Shown in pieces: positions 46,427 to 55,587 of a stretch of DNA of 64,000 bases. The position numbers and the translations under genes were made by a program. How positions within the stretch are numbered: the stretch's first letter is position 1; each line of letters starts with the position of its first letter. The notes beneath the pieces are model-generated. The model did not search any database. It had not been told where the DNA came from and was given only the letters and a program-made list of their open reading frames with translations. This DNA is from Pseudomonas silesiensis (GTDB lineage: Bacteria > Pseudomonadota > Gammaproteobacteria > Pseudomonadales > Pseudomonadaceae), in assembly GCF_001661075.1 (NCBI RefSeq), contig NZ_CP014870.1:2996501-3060500 (forward strand). Direction: 5' to 3'.

Positions 46427-47242
46427 ATGCACGCCGATGATGATGGTCCGTTGCAAACCCAGGCTACGGGCGAGACGGTGATGCGTTACCACCTGCGCTG
46501 GAAACACCGGGATCTGGACGGTGTCCTGGCGCTGTTTCACCCCGATGTTCAATACAACGATTTTTTCCAGAACCGGGTGATGGGCCTGGACGAATTGCGT
46601 GAGTACGTACGCAGCAGCATGCCCCGCGATCCCGATGAAGCCCTGGAGCACTCCGACCGTATTCGCCTGGACGGCAACACCGCGTTCATTCAATACCGCA
46701 TCACCCTGCGTGGCGGCGAAGGCCTGGTGTCGTTCCGGGCCAGCGAGGCGATTACCGTACGTGACGGGCTGATCTGGCAGGTCAACGAATACGCCTCCCT
46801 GGTGCATGAGCAGCCCGCCAGCAAAGCCGCCGGCAGCCAGCGCCCGGCTGTCAGCCGGCTCGGTCTGTCGCCACGGCAGCTGAGTTTCATGGCGCAAGAC
46901 CTGCAGCAGTACTTCCAGAAACGCCAGCCCTATCTCGATCCCGAACTCGACCTGCAGCGGGTGGCCGGGGAATGCGGATACAGCCGCAACCAGATTTCCT
47001 ATCTACTGAATCAAGTGCTCGGCCAGAGCTTCTACCGCTACGTCAACCAGGCGCGACTGCAGCATCTGCTCACGGCGCTGGAAGGCGCCACGCCGCCGCT
47101 GCGCATCGACGAACTGGCCTTTGCCGCCGGCTTCAATTCACTGTCGGCGTTCTACAAATGCTTCCGCCAGCACACCGGCCTCTCGCCCAAGGCCTATGCC
47201 AAACAAATTTCTTTGCGTGCACGCGCGCAAGACATCCTCTAG
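46427..47242 (+). CDS. AraC-type regulator with N-terminal NTF2/SnoaL-like domain
   Basis: This 271-aa protein has an NTF2/SnoaL-like cone fold at residues about 10-130 (MRYHLRWKHRDLDGVLALFH; GLIWQVNEYASL), which could bind a small ligand. An AraC DNA-binding domain follows at 160-271 (ECGYSRNQISYLLNQVLGQS; FAAGFNSLSAFYKCFRQHTG). I chose the start MHADDDGPL because upstream codons look unstructured. It is directly upstream of, and co-oriented with, the oxidase/cupin/PotF-like genes, which it probably regulates. Confidence 0.85.
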   Translation: MHADDDGPLQTQATGETVMRYHLRWKHRDLDGVLALFHPDVQYNDFFQNRVMGLDELREYVRSSMPRDPDEALEHSDRIRLDGNTAFIQYRITLRGGEGLVSFRASEAITVRDGLIWQVNEYASLVHEQPASKAAGSQRPAVSRLGLSPRQLSFMAQDLQQYFQKRQPYLDPELDLQRVAGECGYSRNQISYLLNQVLGQSFYRYVNQARLQHLLTALEGATPPLRIDELAFAAGFNSLSAFYKCFRQHTGLSPKAYAKQISLRARAQDIL

Positions 47243-47292
47243 CTCCACGCAATAGGATCGACGCCATCGAAGTTTGAGTGGCGGAGTCTGGC

Positions 47293-48699
47293 ATGTCGGC
47301 GTGGCGCACTATCAGTTTGTGGATGGATCAACTCGACGAGCCCTTGTTGGCGCGTCCGGCGCTGGAACGGGATCTGGACGTCGACGTGGCGATCATTGGC
47401 GCGGGGTACACCGGCCTCTGGACCGCGTATTACCTCAAGCGCCAGGCGCCCGAGCTGAACATTGCCATCGTCGAAGCGCAGACCGCCGGCTTTGGCGCTT
47501 CGGGCCGCAATGGCGGCTGGTTGATGGGGAACCTGTTGGGCGAGGATCGCTTGCTGGCCGACCTGTCGTCCGAACAGCGCCGGGCTTCGTTTGATCTGTT
47601 GCACAGCATCGCGGACGAAGTGGCGATTGTCCTCGAACGCGAAGGCATCGACTGCGATTACCGTAAAGGCGGAGCCTTGTATTGTGCCGCCCGTTATCCG
47701 GAGCAGGAAACCAGCCTGCGCCATTATCTGGACGGACTGTACCGCCAGGGTCTAACCGAAAACGATTATCGCTGGCTCAGCCCCGAGCAGCTGGCGCAAC
47801 AGGTCCGGATCGCCAAACCTTACGGGGGGATCTACGCACCGCACGTCGCGACTCTTCACCCGGCCAGGCTGGTGCGGGGGCTGGCCCGGACAGTCGAGCG
47901 CATGGGCGTGGCAATCTACGAGAACAGCCCGGTCACCCACTGGCAGTCAGGTGGCCTGCGCACGGCGAAAGCCGGGGTTCGCTGCCATTGGATCGTGCCG
48001 GCGGTGGAAGGCTACGCGGTCACGCTGCCGCCGTTGGGACGCTATCAGTTGCCGGTGCAAAGCTTGATCGTCGCCACTGAACCGCTGTGCGCGGCGACCT
48101 GGGATGAAATCGGCCTGAGTCGCGGCCAGGCCTTCAGCGAAAGCAGCCGTCAGGTCACCTATGGCCAGCGCACGGCAGACAACCGCCTGGTGTTCGGCGC
48201 GCGCGGCGGTTATCAGTTCGCCGGCAAACTGCGCCACGACTTTGACCTGACCCACAGCGAGGTCGAGTTACGGCGCTATCTGTTCGGCGAACTCTTCCCT
48301 CAACTCAAGAGCGTGCGAATCACCCATGCCTGGGGCGGCAATCTGGGCATGTCCCGGCGCTTTCAGCCGCACATGCTTTGTGACCGCACGAGCGGCATTG
48401 CCTTGTCCGGTGGTTACGGCGGGGAGGGGGTGGGTGCCAGCAACCTCGGCGGGCGGACGCTGGCCGACCTGATTCTGCAACGGGACAGCGAGCTGGTACA
48501 CCAGCCGTGGGTCATCCCCCAGGGCGGTCTCGAGGCGCTCAAGGCCTGGGAGCCGGAACCCTGCCGCTGGCTCGGTTACAACGCGATCATCCGCAGCTTC
48601 GTCCACGAAGACCAGACCCTGGCCAACCCGGCCACCGCGCCGTGGCGGCGCAAGCTCGCCAGCGGCGTGGCGGGTTTCATGGAAGGTTTCATGCAGTAA
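47293..48699 (+). CDS. FAD-dependent amine oxidase (PuuB/DAO family)
   Basis: This 468-aa flavoprotein has the dinucleotide-binding motif VAIIGAGYTGLWTAYYL near residue 32 and the PuuB-like GFGASGRNGGWLMG. A C-terminal FAD motif (GGYGGEGVGASNLGGRTLAD) completes the family signature. The enzymes oxidise gamma-glutamylputrescine or related polyamine derivatives to aldehydes. The ATG at 47293 follows GGAG, and a GTG five codons earlier is rejected. It lies between an AraC regulator and a cupin gene. The nearby PotF-like binding protein and Sad dehydrogenase support a role in polyamine or amino-acid-derived amine degradation. Confidence 0.87.
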   Translation: MSAWRTISLWMDQLDEPLLARPALERDLDVDVAIIGAGYTGLWTAYYLKRQAPELNIAIVEAQTAGFGASGRNGGWLMGNLLGEDRLLADLSSEQRRASFDLLHSIADEVAIVLEREGIDCDYRKGGALYCAARYPEQETSLRHYLDGLYRQGLTENDYRWLSPEQLAQQVRIAKPYGGIYAPHVATLHPARLVRGLARTVERMGVAIYENSPVTHWQSGGLRTAKAGVRCHWIVPAVEGYAVTLPPLGRYQLPVQSLIVATEPLCAATWDEIGLSRGQAFSESSRQVTYGQRTADNRLVFGARGGYQFAGKLRHDFDLTHSEVELRRYLFGELFPQLKSVRITHAWGGNLGMSRRFQPHMLCDRTSGIALSGGYGGEGVGASNLGGRTLADLILQRDSELVHQPWVIPQGGLEALKAWEPEPCRWLGYNAIIRSFVHEDQTLANPATAPWRRKLASGVAGFMEGFMQ

Positions 48700-48744
48700 A
48701 CGGCGCGCTCTTCATCTATATAGGCTTTATCGACAGGTACCCCC

Positions 48745-49086
48745 ATGGGCATTACTCAATTCAAGAACACCGCAACCCTGAAGCTGGACGAGTCGAACCC
48801 GGTCGCCGTGCCATTGGGCACACCGGTGGCGGTGGCCTCGACCACCAGTGTCGAACGCGACGACGGCGTCGAAACCGGCGTCTGGGAATGCACCCCAGGA
48901 CGCTGGCGGCGCCAGATCGTCGCCCAGGAGTTCTGTCACTTCATCCAGGGACGCTGCACCTTCACCCCGGATGACGGTGAAACCCTTTTCATAGAAGCCG
49001 GCGATGCACTGATGTTGCCTGCCAATAGCCTCGGTATCTGGGACATCCAGGAAACCGTGCGCAAGACCTACGTCCTGATTTTTTGA
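48745..49086 (+). CDS. Cupin-domain protein (DUF861/cupin_3)
   Basis: This 113-aa single cupin includes TGVWECTPGRWRRQIVAQEF and CHFIQGRCTFTPDDGE. The pattern is close to (S)-ureidoglycine aminohydrolase-type and other DUF861 proteins that accompany amine or amino-acid oxidases. It lies 45 bp after the FAD oxidase and 58 bp before the PotF-like gene, in the same direction. Confidence 0.85.
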   Translation: MGITQFKNTATLKLDESNPVAVPLGTPVAVASTTSVERDDGVETGVWECTPGRWRRQIVAQEFCHFIQGRCTFTPDDGETLFIEAGDALMLPANSLGIWDIQETVRKTYVLIF

Positions 49087-49144
49087 TCCTCTGATTGCCT
49101 GCAAACACTCCAATAAAAAGAACAATCCCTAGAGGAATTGACTC

Positions 49145-50230
49145 ATGATCCGAAAGACCCTGACTCTGGCCCCCTTGGCACTTGTCGCGACCCTCGGCCA
49201 GGCGGCCGAAACCGTCAAGATCTACAACTGGTCGAGTTACATCGCCCCGGACACCACGAAAAACTTCCAGAAGGAAACCGGTATCGGGTTCAGTTACGAC
49301 GTCTACGACAGCAACGAAACCCTCGATGGCAAGTTGATGACCGGCAACTCCGGCTACGACGTAGTGTTCCCGTCCAATCACTTCATGGCGCGGCAGATTC
49401 AGGGCGGGGCGCTGAAGACGCTCGACAAGAGTCAGTTGCCGAATTGGAAGAATCTCAATCCGGTGCTGCTCGACGCCTTGCAGACCAACGATCCGGGCAA
49501 CGAACACGGATTCCCGTACCTGTGGGGCAGCACGGGCATCGGCTACAACATCGCCAAGGTCAAGGCGGTATTGGGTGATGACGCGCCGGTGGATTCCTGG
49601 GACCTGATTTTCAAGCCTGAGTACATGGAAAAACTGCAGAAGTGCGGCGTGGCCATCCTCGACAATGGCCCGGAACTGCTGCCAGCAGCGCTGAACTACC
49701 TGGGACTGCCGCATCACAGCAAGAACCCGGATGACTATAAAAAGGCTCAGGCGCTGTTGCTCAAAGTCCGGCCGTACGTCAGCTATTTCCACTCGTCCAA
49801 GTACACGGGCGATCTGGCCAATGGTGACATCTGCGTGGCCGTCGGTTTCTCCGGGGACATCCTGCAAGCGGAAAGTCGTGCCAAGGAAGCCAACAACGGC
49901 ATCGAGATAGGCTATTCGATTCCCAAGGAAGGCTCCGCGATCTGGTTCGACATGGTCGCCATGCCTGTTGATGCGCCGGATGAAAAGGCCGGTTATGCCT
50001 TCATGAACTACCTGTTGCGGCCGGACGTCATGGCCGGCATCAGTAACCATGTGCGTTATGCCAACGGTAACCAACAGGCTGACAGCCTGATCGACCCGGT
50101 GATCAAGAATGACACCAAGGTCTACCCGAGCCCGGAGATGATGGGGAAATTGTTTGCGCTGGAGGCGATGCCGCTGAATGTCGACCGGGTTCGCACGCGG
50201 GTGTGGAACAAGATCCGGTCGGGGAGCTGA
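49145..50230 (+). CDS. Polyamine-type periplasmic binding protein (PotF/SpuD family)
   Basis: This 361-aa protein has a signal peptide (cut after LGQAA) and the PotF/PotD fold start ETVKIYNWSSYIAPDTTKNF. Family motifs SGYDVVFPSNHFMARQI, PYLWGSTGIGYN and RVWNKIRSGS are present. It binds putrescine or spermidine-like ligands for an ABC importer, but no permease or ATPase genes lie next to it. It is the last gene of the four-gene unit and is followed by REP sequences. Confidence 0.9.
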   Translation: MIRKTLTLAPLALVATLGQAAETVKIYNWSSYIAPDTTKNFQKETGIGFSYDVYDSNETLDGKLMTGNSGYDVVFPSNHFMARQIQGGALKTLDKSQLPNWKNLNPVLLDALQTNDPGNEHGFPYLWGSTGIGYNIAKVKAVLGDDAPVDSWDLIFKPEYMEKLQKCGVAILDNGPELLPAALNYLGLPHHSKNPDDYKKAQALLLKVRPYVSYFHSSKYTGDLANGDICVAVGFSGDILQAESRAKEANNGIEIGYSIPKEGSAIWFDMVAMPVDAPDEKAGYAFMNYLLRPDVMAGISNHVRYANGNQQADSLIDPVIKNDTKVYPSPEMMGKLFALEAMPLNVDRVRTRVWNKIRSGS

Positions 50231-50254
50231 CGAACACGTCGCCTGATACACAGC

Positions 50255-50421
50255 CTTCGCCGGCAAGCCGGCTCCTACAGGGTTCAGCGTTGACCACAAA
50301 CCATCGGTACGCCACTGATCGTGTAGGAGCGAGCTTGCTCGCGATGGACGTTAACGATAACGCTGGATGCCTGGCACCCCGCGGTGTTCTCAGGTTCTTC
50401 GCGAGCAGGCTCGCTCCTACA
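50255..50421. repeat. REP singlet plus a BIME
   Basis: A REP of the TTCGCCGGCAAGCCGGCTCC type lies at 50255-50280. A REP pair (arms 50322-50344 and 50399-50421, one mismatch) lies next to it, with the spacer head TGGACGTTAACGATAACG shared with the BIMEs at 45762 and 55478. The cluster separates the convergent PotF-like and sad genes. Confidence 0.85.
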
Positions 50422-50430
50422 GGGACCCAA

Positions 50431-51822
50431 TCAACGCCGATCCAGCCACACCGTCTGGGCATTGCAGAACTCGCGGACGCCGAAATGCGACAGCTCCCGG
50501 CCAAAGCCGCTTTTCTTCACGCCGCCAAAGGTCACCCGCGGGTCGCTGGCACAGTAACCATTGATGAACACGCCGCCGGTTTCCAGTTCGCCGGCCATCT
50601 GCTGCGCCAGTTCGACGTTGCGCGTGTAGATGGTCGAAGCCAGTCCGAACTCACTGTCATTGGCCAGCGCCAGGGCATGGGCGGCATCTCGTGCGGTGAT
50701 GATCGAGGCGACCGGGCCGAACAGTTCCTGCTTGAACGAGGTCATCTGGTCAGTGACATCGGCGAATACCGTAGGCTCGTAATAGTTGCCAGGACCTTCA
50801 GCCTTCTTGCCGCCCAACAGCAAGGTCGCGCCTTCTTCCAGGGTGTCGCGGACTTGCTGGTCCAGTTCATCACGCAGATCAAAGCGGGCCATGGGACCGA
50901 TGTAGGTGTCTGCAGCCAGTGGATCGCCGACGACCAGTTGGCGGGTGGCTTCGACGAACTTGCGCGTGAATTCCTCGACGATGCCCTGCTCGACGATCAG
51001 GCGCTTGGCTGCCGCGCAGACTTGCCCGGTATTCTGGTAACGGCCAATGACGGCGGCTTTGACTGCTTCGTCCAAGTCGGCGTCGTTGAGCACGATGAAC
51101 GGGTCCGAGCCACCCAGTTCCAGTACGCATTTCTTCATGGCAGCACCGGCCTGGGCGCCAATGGCCATGCCGGCGCGCACGCTGCCGGTGAGGGTCACCG
51201 CAGCGATGCGTGGATCGGCGATCGCCGTGGAGACGCCGTCCGGAGTGACATTGATCACCTCGAACACGCCTTCCGGGAAGTTGGCACGCTGCAAGGCATC
51301 GCGCAGCAGGTAGGCCGATCCCATTACATTGGGCGCATGCTTGAGGACGTAGGTATTGCCGGCAATCAAGGCTGGCACCGCACCGCGCAGCACCTGCCAG
51401 ATCGGGAAGTTCCACGGCATCACCGCGAGAATCGAACCCAGCGGGCGATATTCGATGCGCGCCTTGCCACCTTCGACCAGTGTCGGCTCGGCGGTCAGCA
51501 TGGCGGGGCCGTGTTCGGCATACCATTCGCACAGCTGTGCGCACTTTTCGATTTCGCCGCGGGCCTGGGTGACCGGCTTGCCCATCTCCACGCTAATCAT
51601 GTTCGCCATCGTCGCGGCGTTGTCGCGCAGTGTCCGGGCGAGGACGACCAGGGCCCGGGCACGTTGCTCGACCGGTGTACGGCGCCAGACCGAAAACCCG
51701 GCAGCGGCGCGGGCGAGGGCGGCATCCAGGTCTGATGCGGACTGGAAAGGGTAGTGGCCGATCTGCTCGCCAGTGGCGGGATTGATCGAAATGGCATGGG
51801 TGACGCTGGAAACCTGGGTCAT
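50431..51822 (-). CDS. sad: Succinate-semialdehyde dehydrogenase, Sad/YneI type
   Basis: This 463-aa NAD(P)-dependent aldehyde dehydrogenase has the motif MPWNFPIWQVLRGAVPALIAGN. The general base E is in CVLELGGSDPFIVL and the catalytic cysteine is in NTGQVCAAAKR. It matches the Sad/YneI branch that oxidises succinate semialdehyde to succinate at the end of putrescine/GABA degradation. It is divergent from the PtrR-like LysR gene, the same arrangement as yneI-yneJ in E. coli. Confidence 0.9.
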   Translation of the reverse strand: MTQVSSVTHAISINPATGEQIGHYPFQSASDLDAALARAAAGFSVWRRTPVEQRARALVVLARTLRDNAATMANMISVEMGKPVTQARGEIEKCAQLCEWYAEHGPAMLTAEPTLVEGGKARIEYRPLGSILAVMPWNFPIWQVLRGAVPALIAGNTYVLKHAPNVMGSAYLLRDALQRANFPEGVFEVINVTPDGVSTAIADPRIAAVTLTGSVRAGMAIGAQAGAAMKKCVLELGGSDPFIVLNDADLDEAVKAAVIGRYQNTGQVCAAAKRLIVEQGIVEEFTRKFVEATRQLVVGDPLAADTYIGPMARFDLRDELDQQVRDTLEEGATLLLGGKKAEGPGNYYEPTVFADVTDQMTSFKQELFGPVASIITARDAAHALALANDSEFGLASTIYTRNVELAQQMAGELETGGVFINGYCASDPRVTFGGVKKSGFGRELSHFGVREFCNAQTVWLDRR

Positions 51823-51922
51823 GGCACCGTCCTGCTGGGTGGGTATAGGCTCAGATTAAGCTGGCGGACGAATTCTGGAAACTGAATAATACTGAGCACA
51901 TCGTTCACGTTTGGAGAATGAC

Positions 51923-52801
51923 TTGGATCTGGTACAGCTCGAGATTTTCAAAGCCGTGGCCGAGCACGGCAGTATCAGCGTGGCCGCCCAGCACATTCAC
52001 CGGGTGCCTTCGAACCTGACGACGCGGATCAAGCAGCTGGAGCTGGATCTGGGCGTGGACCTGTTTATCCGCGAGAAAAGCCGTCTGCGGCTGTCTCCGG
52101 CCGGCTGGAGTTTTCTCGATTACGCCCGGCGCATCCTTGACCTGGTCCAGGAAGCCCGGGCCACGGTGGCGGGCGAGGAACCTCAGGGCTCGTTCCCCTT
52201 GGGTTCGCTGGAGAGCACCGCGGCGGTACGCATTCCCGAGCTGTTGGCCGCCTATAACCAGCGCTACGCCAAGGTCGAACTGGACCTGTCCACCGGCCCT
52301 TCCGGGACCATGATCGACGGTGTGCTGTCGGGCCGGCTGGCCGCCGCCTTTGTCGACGGTCCGGTGTTGCACCCGGCACTGGAAGGGGTGCCCGCGTTCG
52401 AGGAAGAGATGGTGCTTATCGCGCCGCTGAACCATGGCCCCATTCTTCGCGCACAGGACGTCAATGGCGAGAGCATTTATGCCTTCCGCTCCAATTGTTC
52501 CTATCGGCATCATTTCGAAAGCTGGTTCGCCAAGGACGCCGCGGTGCCTGGGCGGATTTTCGAGATGGAGTCCTATCACGGCATGCTGGCCTGCGTCAGC
52601 GCCGGGGCCGGCCTGGCGCTGATGCCGCGCAGCATGCTCGAGAGCATGCCGGGGTGCGCCACGGTGAGTGTCTGGCCGTTGTCGGAGTCGTTCCGGTTCC
52701 TGCGCACCTGGCTGGTGTGGCGCCGGGGTACGGTGTCGCAAAGCCTGACCATGTTCGTGCGCCTGCTGGAGGAGCGAGGGGTGGTGCAGGAGAACGCGTA
52801 G
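51923..52801 (+). CDS. ptrR: LysR-type regulator of putrescine use (PtrR/YneJ-like)
   Basis: This 292-aa protein has the winged-helix start [20 protein letters not shown] and [20 protein letters not shown]. The effector domain ([33 protein letters not shown]) is very close to E. coli YneJ/PtrR as I recall it. The TTG at 51923 is chosen because GGAG lies 6 nt before it and the result aligns with MDL-type starts. An upstream TTG (51911) overlaps that site. It probably controls the divergent sad gene. Confidence 0.87.
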   Translation: MDLVQLEIFKAVAEHGSISVAAQHIHRVPSNLTTRIKQLELDLGVDLFIREKSRLRLSPAGWSFLDYARRILDLVQEARATVAGEEPQGSFPLGSLESTAAVRIPELLAAYNQRYAKVELDLSTGPSGTMIDGVLSGRLAAAFVDGPVLHPALEGVPAFEEEMVLIAPLNHGPILRAQDVNGESIYAFRSNCSYRHHFESWFAKDAAVPGRIFEMESYHGMLACVSAGAGLALMPRSMLESMPGCATVSVWPLSESFRFLRTWLVWRRGTVSQSLTMFVRLLEERGVVQENA

Positions 52802-52806
52802 CAAAC

Positions 52807-52826
52807 GGGAGCAGGTTGCTGCTCCC
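52807..52826 (+). terminator. Likely terminator after ptrR
   Basis: GGGAGCA (52807-52813) and TGCTCCC (52820-52826) form a 7-bp stem with a 6-nt loop, followed by TTTGC, 6 bp after the stop. The T-tract is short. Confidence 0.6.
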
Positions 52827-52987
52827 TTTGCATGCCCGGCGCTGAAAAAGCTGGTGGCAGTTCGCGAGTGCGGATGGCTTGGGCGGCGGGTTATCGGGTC
52901 GCGGCTAGATCACCCCGGCTGCACGCATTTGTTCGATGCGGTCCGCCCCCAGACCCGGTTTCCTCATGTGGGGTATCTCTCTTGTTA

Positions 52988-54151
52988 TTAGAAAGAGCGC
53001 GGCAGCCCGAGCAGGTGTTCGGCGACGTACGACAGGATCAGGTTGGTGGAGATGGGGGCGACCTGGTACAGCCGGGTTTCGCGGAACTTGCGCTCGACGT
53101 CGTATTCGCAGGCGAAACCGAATCCGCCGTGGGTCTGCAGGCAGGCGTTGGCGGCCTCCCAGGAGGCTTTGGCGGCCAGGTACTTGGCCATGTTGGCGCT
53201 GGCCCCGGCGTTCTTGCCGCTGTCGTATTCCTCACAGGCGCGCCAGCGCATCAGGTCGGCGGCCTCGATCTCGATATGGGCTTCGGCAATCGGGAATTGC
53301 ACGCCCTGGTTCTGCCCGATCGGGCGCCCGAAGACCACGCGATCACGGGCATAGGCGCTGGCTTTTTCGATGAACCAGCGACCGTCGCCAATGCACTCGG
53401 CAGCGATCAGCGTGCGTTCGGCGTTGAGGCCGTCGAGGATGTAGCGGAAGCCTTTGCCTTCCTCCCCGATCAGGCTGTCGGCAGGGATTTCCAGGTTGTC
53501 GAAGAACAGCTCGTTGGTCTCGTGGTTGACCATGTTGGCGATGGGTTGCACGGTCATGCCGTTGCCGATGGCTTCACGCAGGTCGACCAGGAAGATCGAC
53601 ATGCCTTCGGACTTTTTCTTCACCTCGGCCAAGGGCGTGGTGCGTGCCAGCAGGATCATCAGGTCGGAATGCTGGACCCGCGAGATCCATACTTTCTGGC
53701 CGCTGATCACGTACTTGTCGCCGCGCTTGATGGCGGTGGTCTTGATCCTGGTGGTGTCGGTTCCGGTAGTCGGCTCGGTGACACCCATCGATTGCAGGCG
53801 CAATTCACCGCTGGCCAGTTTCGGCAGGTAATAGCTTTTCTGCGCCTCACTGCCGTGACGCAACAGGGTGAACATGTTGTACATCTGCCCGTGAACGGTG
53901 CCGGAGTTGCCCCCGCACGCGTTCACTTCCTCAAGGATCACCGAGGCTTCGGCGAGACCGAGGCCGGAGCCGCCGTATTCGACCGGGATCATCGCCGCGA
54001 GCCAGCCGGCGTCGGTCAGGGCCTTGACGAAGGTTTCCGGGAAGCCTTTGTCTTCGTCGACCTTGCGCCAGTAAGCCGCATCGAATTCGGCGCACAGGGC
54101 GCGTACGCCCTCGCGGATGGCCGTGAGTTCTTCAGAGTTGCGGGCAGTCAT
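52988..54151 (-). CDS. Acyl-CoA dehydrogenase
   Basis: This 387-aa flavoprotein starts MTARNSEELTAIREGV, with GAGGAG 7 nt upstream. A 22-codon longer frame is rejected. It has the FAD/substrate motifs MGVTEPTTGTDTTRIKTTA and VISGQKVWISR, GEEGKGFRYILDGLNAERTL, and the C-terminal catalytic-region sequence LQTHGGFGFACEYDVERKFRE. It is 66 bp downstream of the TPP-decarboxylase beta gene and co-oriented. The combination suggests a pathway in which a 2-oxo acid is decarboxylated and an acyl-CoA is desaturated. The substrate is unknown. Confidence 0.9.
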   Translation of the reverse strand: MTARNSEELTAIREGVRALCAEFDAAYWRKVDEDKGFPETFVKALTDAGWLAAMIPVEYGGSGLGLAEASVILEEVNACGGNSGTVHGQMYNMFTLLRHGSEAQKSYYLPKLASGELRLQSMGVTEPTTGTDTTRIKTTAIKRGDKYVISGQKVWISRVQHSDLMILLARTTPLAEVKKKSEGMSIFLVDLREAIGNGMTVQPIANMVNHETNELFFDNLEIPADSLIGEEGKGFRYILDGLNAERTLIAAECIGDGRWFIEKASAYARDRVVFGRPIGQNQGVQFPIAEAHIEIEAADLMRWRACEEYDSGKNAGASANMAKYLAAKASWEAANACLQTHGGFGFACEYDVERKFRETRLYQVAPISTNLILSYVAEHLLGLPRSF

Positions 54152-54217
54152 TATTATTCTCCTCAGCGCGTCACGCACGGCATCTGCCCTGCGTGACCGG
54201 GTCCGGGCAAAGAGCAA

Positions 54218-54814
54218 TCAGATCGGGTTGAAACCCAGGGCAGCACGAAAGCGATTCTTGACGTAGTGACCGTCACGGGGTGGCAGCACCCGTGGCGGGT
54301 TTTGCGCCTTGATCTTGATCGTCGCGAGCTTGACCCCATCACGGGTTGCAAAGCGCTCGCGCAGGTCGTGCACGCCTTCCATGTCGCGGATTTCATCGGT
54401 CCAGCTGAAGCCGCACGTCTTCGCCACCTGGTCCAGGGAGATACCAAAACCGGCGTGACTGACCTGCATGCCGGTTTCACCAAAGTGACCGTTATCCAAC
54501 ACCGCGATAGTCAGGTTGGCGGGTTTTTGCAGCGCTACTGTGGCCAGCGCCCCGAACCCCATGAGCAGCTCGCCGTCACCGGTGACCACCACCACCGACT
54601 TGTCCGGCTGGGCGTTGGCCAGGCCGAGGCCGACGGTGATGGCGCTGCCCATGGCCGCCCACAGGTAATAATTCAGATCGTTGTCCCCGGCAGCCATGAC
54701 GTCGTAGGACGCCGAGCCCAGGCCGGTCACCACCAGCACGTCTTTACGGTCGGCCAGCAAAGCCTTGACCACTTCGCGGCGGCACAGGCTGTGGTTTGCG
54801 CTTACTTGACCCAT
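54218..54814 (-). CDS. TPP-dependent decarboxylase, beta (TPP-binding) subunit
   Basis: This 198-aa protein has the TPP/Mg motif GDGELLMGFGALATVALQKP followed by ...LTIAVLDN, the GDG-x(~25)-N signature. It resembles the C-terminal half of phosphonopyruvate and sulfopyruvate decarboxylases (ComE/Ppd type). It overlaps the alpha subunit gene by 13 bp. Sulfolactate or phosphonate genes are not nearby, so the substrate remains open. Confidence 0.85.
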   Translation of the reverse strand: MGQVSANHSLCRREVVKALLADRKDVLVVTGLGSASYDVMAAGDNDLNYYLWAAMGSAITVGLGLANAQPDKSVVVVTGDGELLMGFGALATVALQKPANLTIAVLDNGHFGETGMQVSHAGFGISLDQVAKTCGFSWTDEIRDMEGVHDLRERFATRDGVKLATIKIKAQNPPRVLPPRDGHYVKNRFRAALGFNPI

Positions 54815-55341
54815 TTCTTTTCTCCAATCAGGCGCTGACCGAGCAGCAGGGCAGTGGACGAATCACCGTTGAAGGCCATGGTCGCGGCACCATGCAGCAG
54901 CGGGGCGACATCTTCCGGGACGTCAGCGCGCCAGGTCATGACTTTCATCAGGTTCAGGGAGGCTTCAGTGGCTTGGCCCATGGGGTTCTGCCAGGCGTTG
55001 AACTCGGCCCAGTCGCCGCGCATGGTCACCACCATCAACAACGGGAAGCCGGCGCAGACTTGCAGGGCCAGGGTGTTGATGCAGTTGCCGACGCCGCTGG
55101 ACTGCATCAACAGCGCGCCGCGTTCTCCACCCAGCCAGGCGCCGGCGAGGTAGCCGATGCCTTCTTCTTCGGTGGTGAGGACGACCGCCTTGATGTCAGG
55201 GTCTGCGTACGACATGCGGATGGCCGCCGAGTGACCTGCATCCGGTACGAAGACCACGTGTTTGACGTCGTGGGCCTTGAGCACGCGAAACACGTCCTCC
55301 TGCCAGTCTTGTCCTACGGTGTGTTCGGCTTCTGTTGACAT
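54802..55341 (-). CDS. TPP-dependent decarboxylase, alpha (PYR-domain) subunit
   Basis: This 179-aa protein has the PYR domain features DWQEDVFRVLKAHDVKHVVF, the catalytic E in LTTEEEGIGYLAGAWLGG, and LLMQSSGVGNCINTLA, as in ComD-like subunits. The ATG at 55341 follows GGGAGA. A 49-codon longer frame is rejected because it runs back through non-coding DNA. It forms a heteromer with the beta subunit and is the first gene of the decarboxylase/acyl-CoA dehydrogenase operon. Confidence 0.85.
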   Translation of the reverse strand: MSTEAEHTVGQDWQEDVFRVLKAHDVKHVVFVPDAGHSAAIRMSYADPDIKAVVLTTEEEGIGYLAGAWLGGERGALLMQSSGVGNCINTLALQVCAGFPLLMVVTMRGDWAEFNAWQNPMGQATEASLNLMKVMTWRADVPEDVAPLLHGAATMAFNGDSSTALLLGQRLIGEKKWVK

Positions 55342-55477
55342 GCCAATCTCTCCCAAGCAGTGCTGCTTTTGTGTTTTCACACATTCTGGGAGTGCTGGAA
55401 GTGAACTGCGACTACCGTTTTTGTCTTTGAGATATGCCCGATTGGTATAGCTTGGCTGACCCCGGATCAACGCTGGC

Positions 55478-55586
55478 TGTAGGAGCAAGCTTGCTCGCGA
55501 TGGACGTTAACGATAACGCGGGTTTCCTGGATAAACACGACGCACTCAGGTTCTTCGTCGGAACGCCGCCCGGAGCGAGCTCCTAC
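55478..55586. repeat. Degraded BIME (two REP elements)
   Basis: A REP arm (55478-55500, TGTAGGAGCAAGCTTGCTCG) and a diverged partner (55556-55586, GAACGCCGCCCGGAGCGAGC) flank the same spacer head (TGGACGTTAACGATAACG) seen at 50345. Its right end abuts the stop codon of the candidate immunity gene, forming one edge of the effector insertion. Confidence 0.8.
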
Positions 55587-55587
55587 T

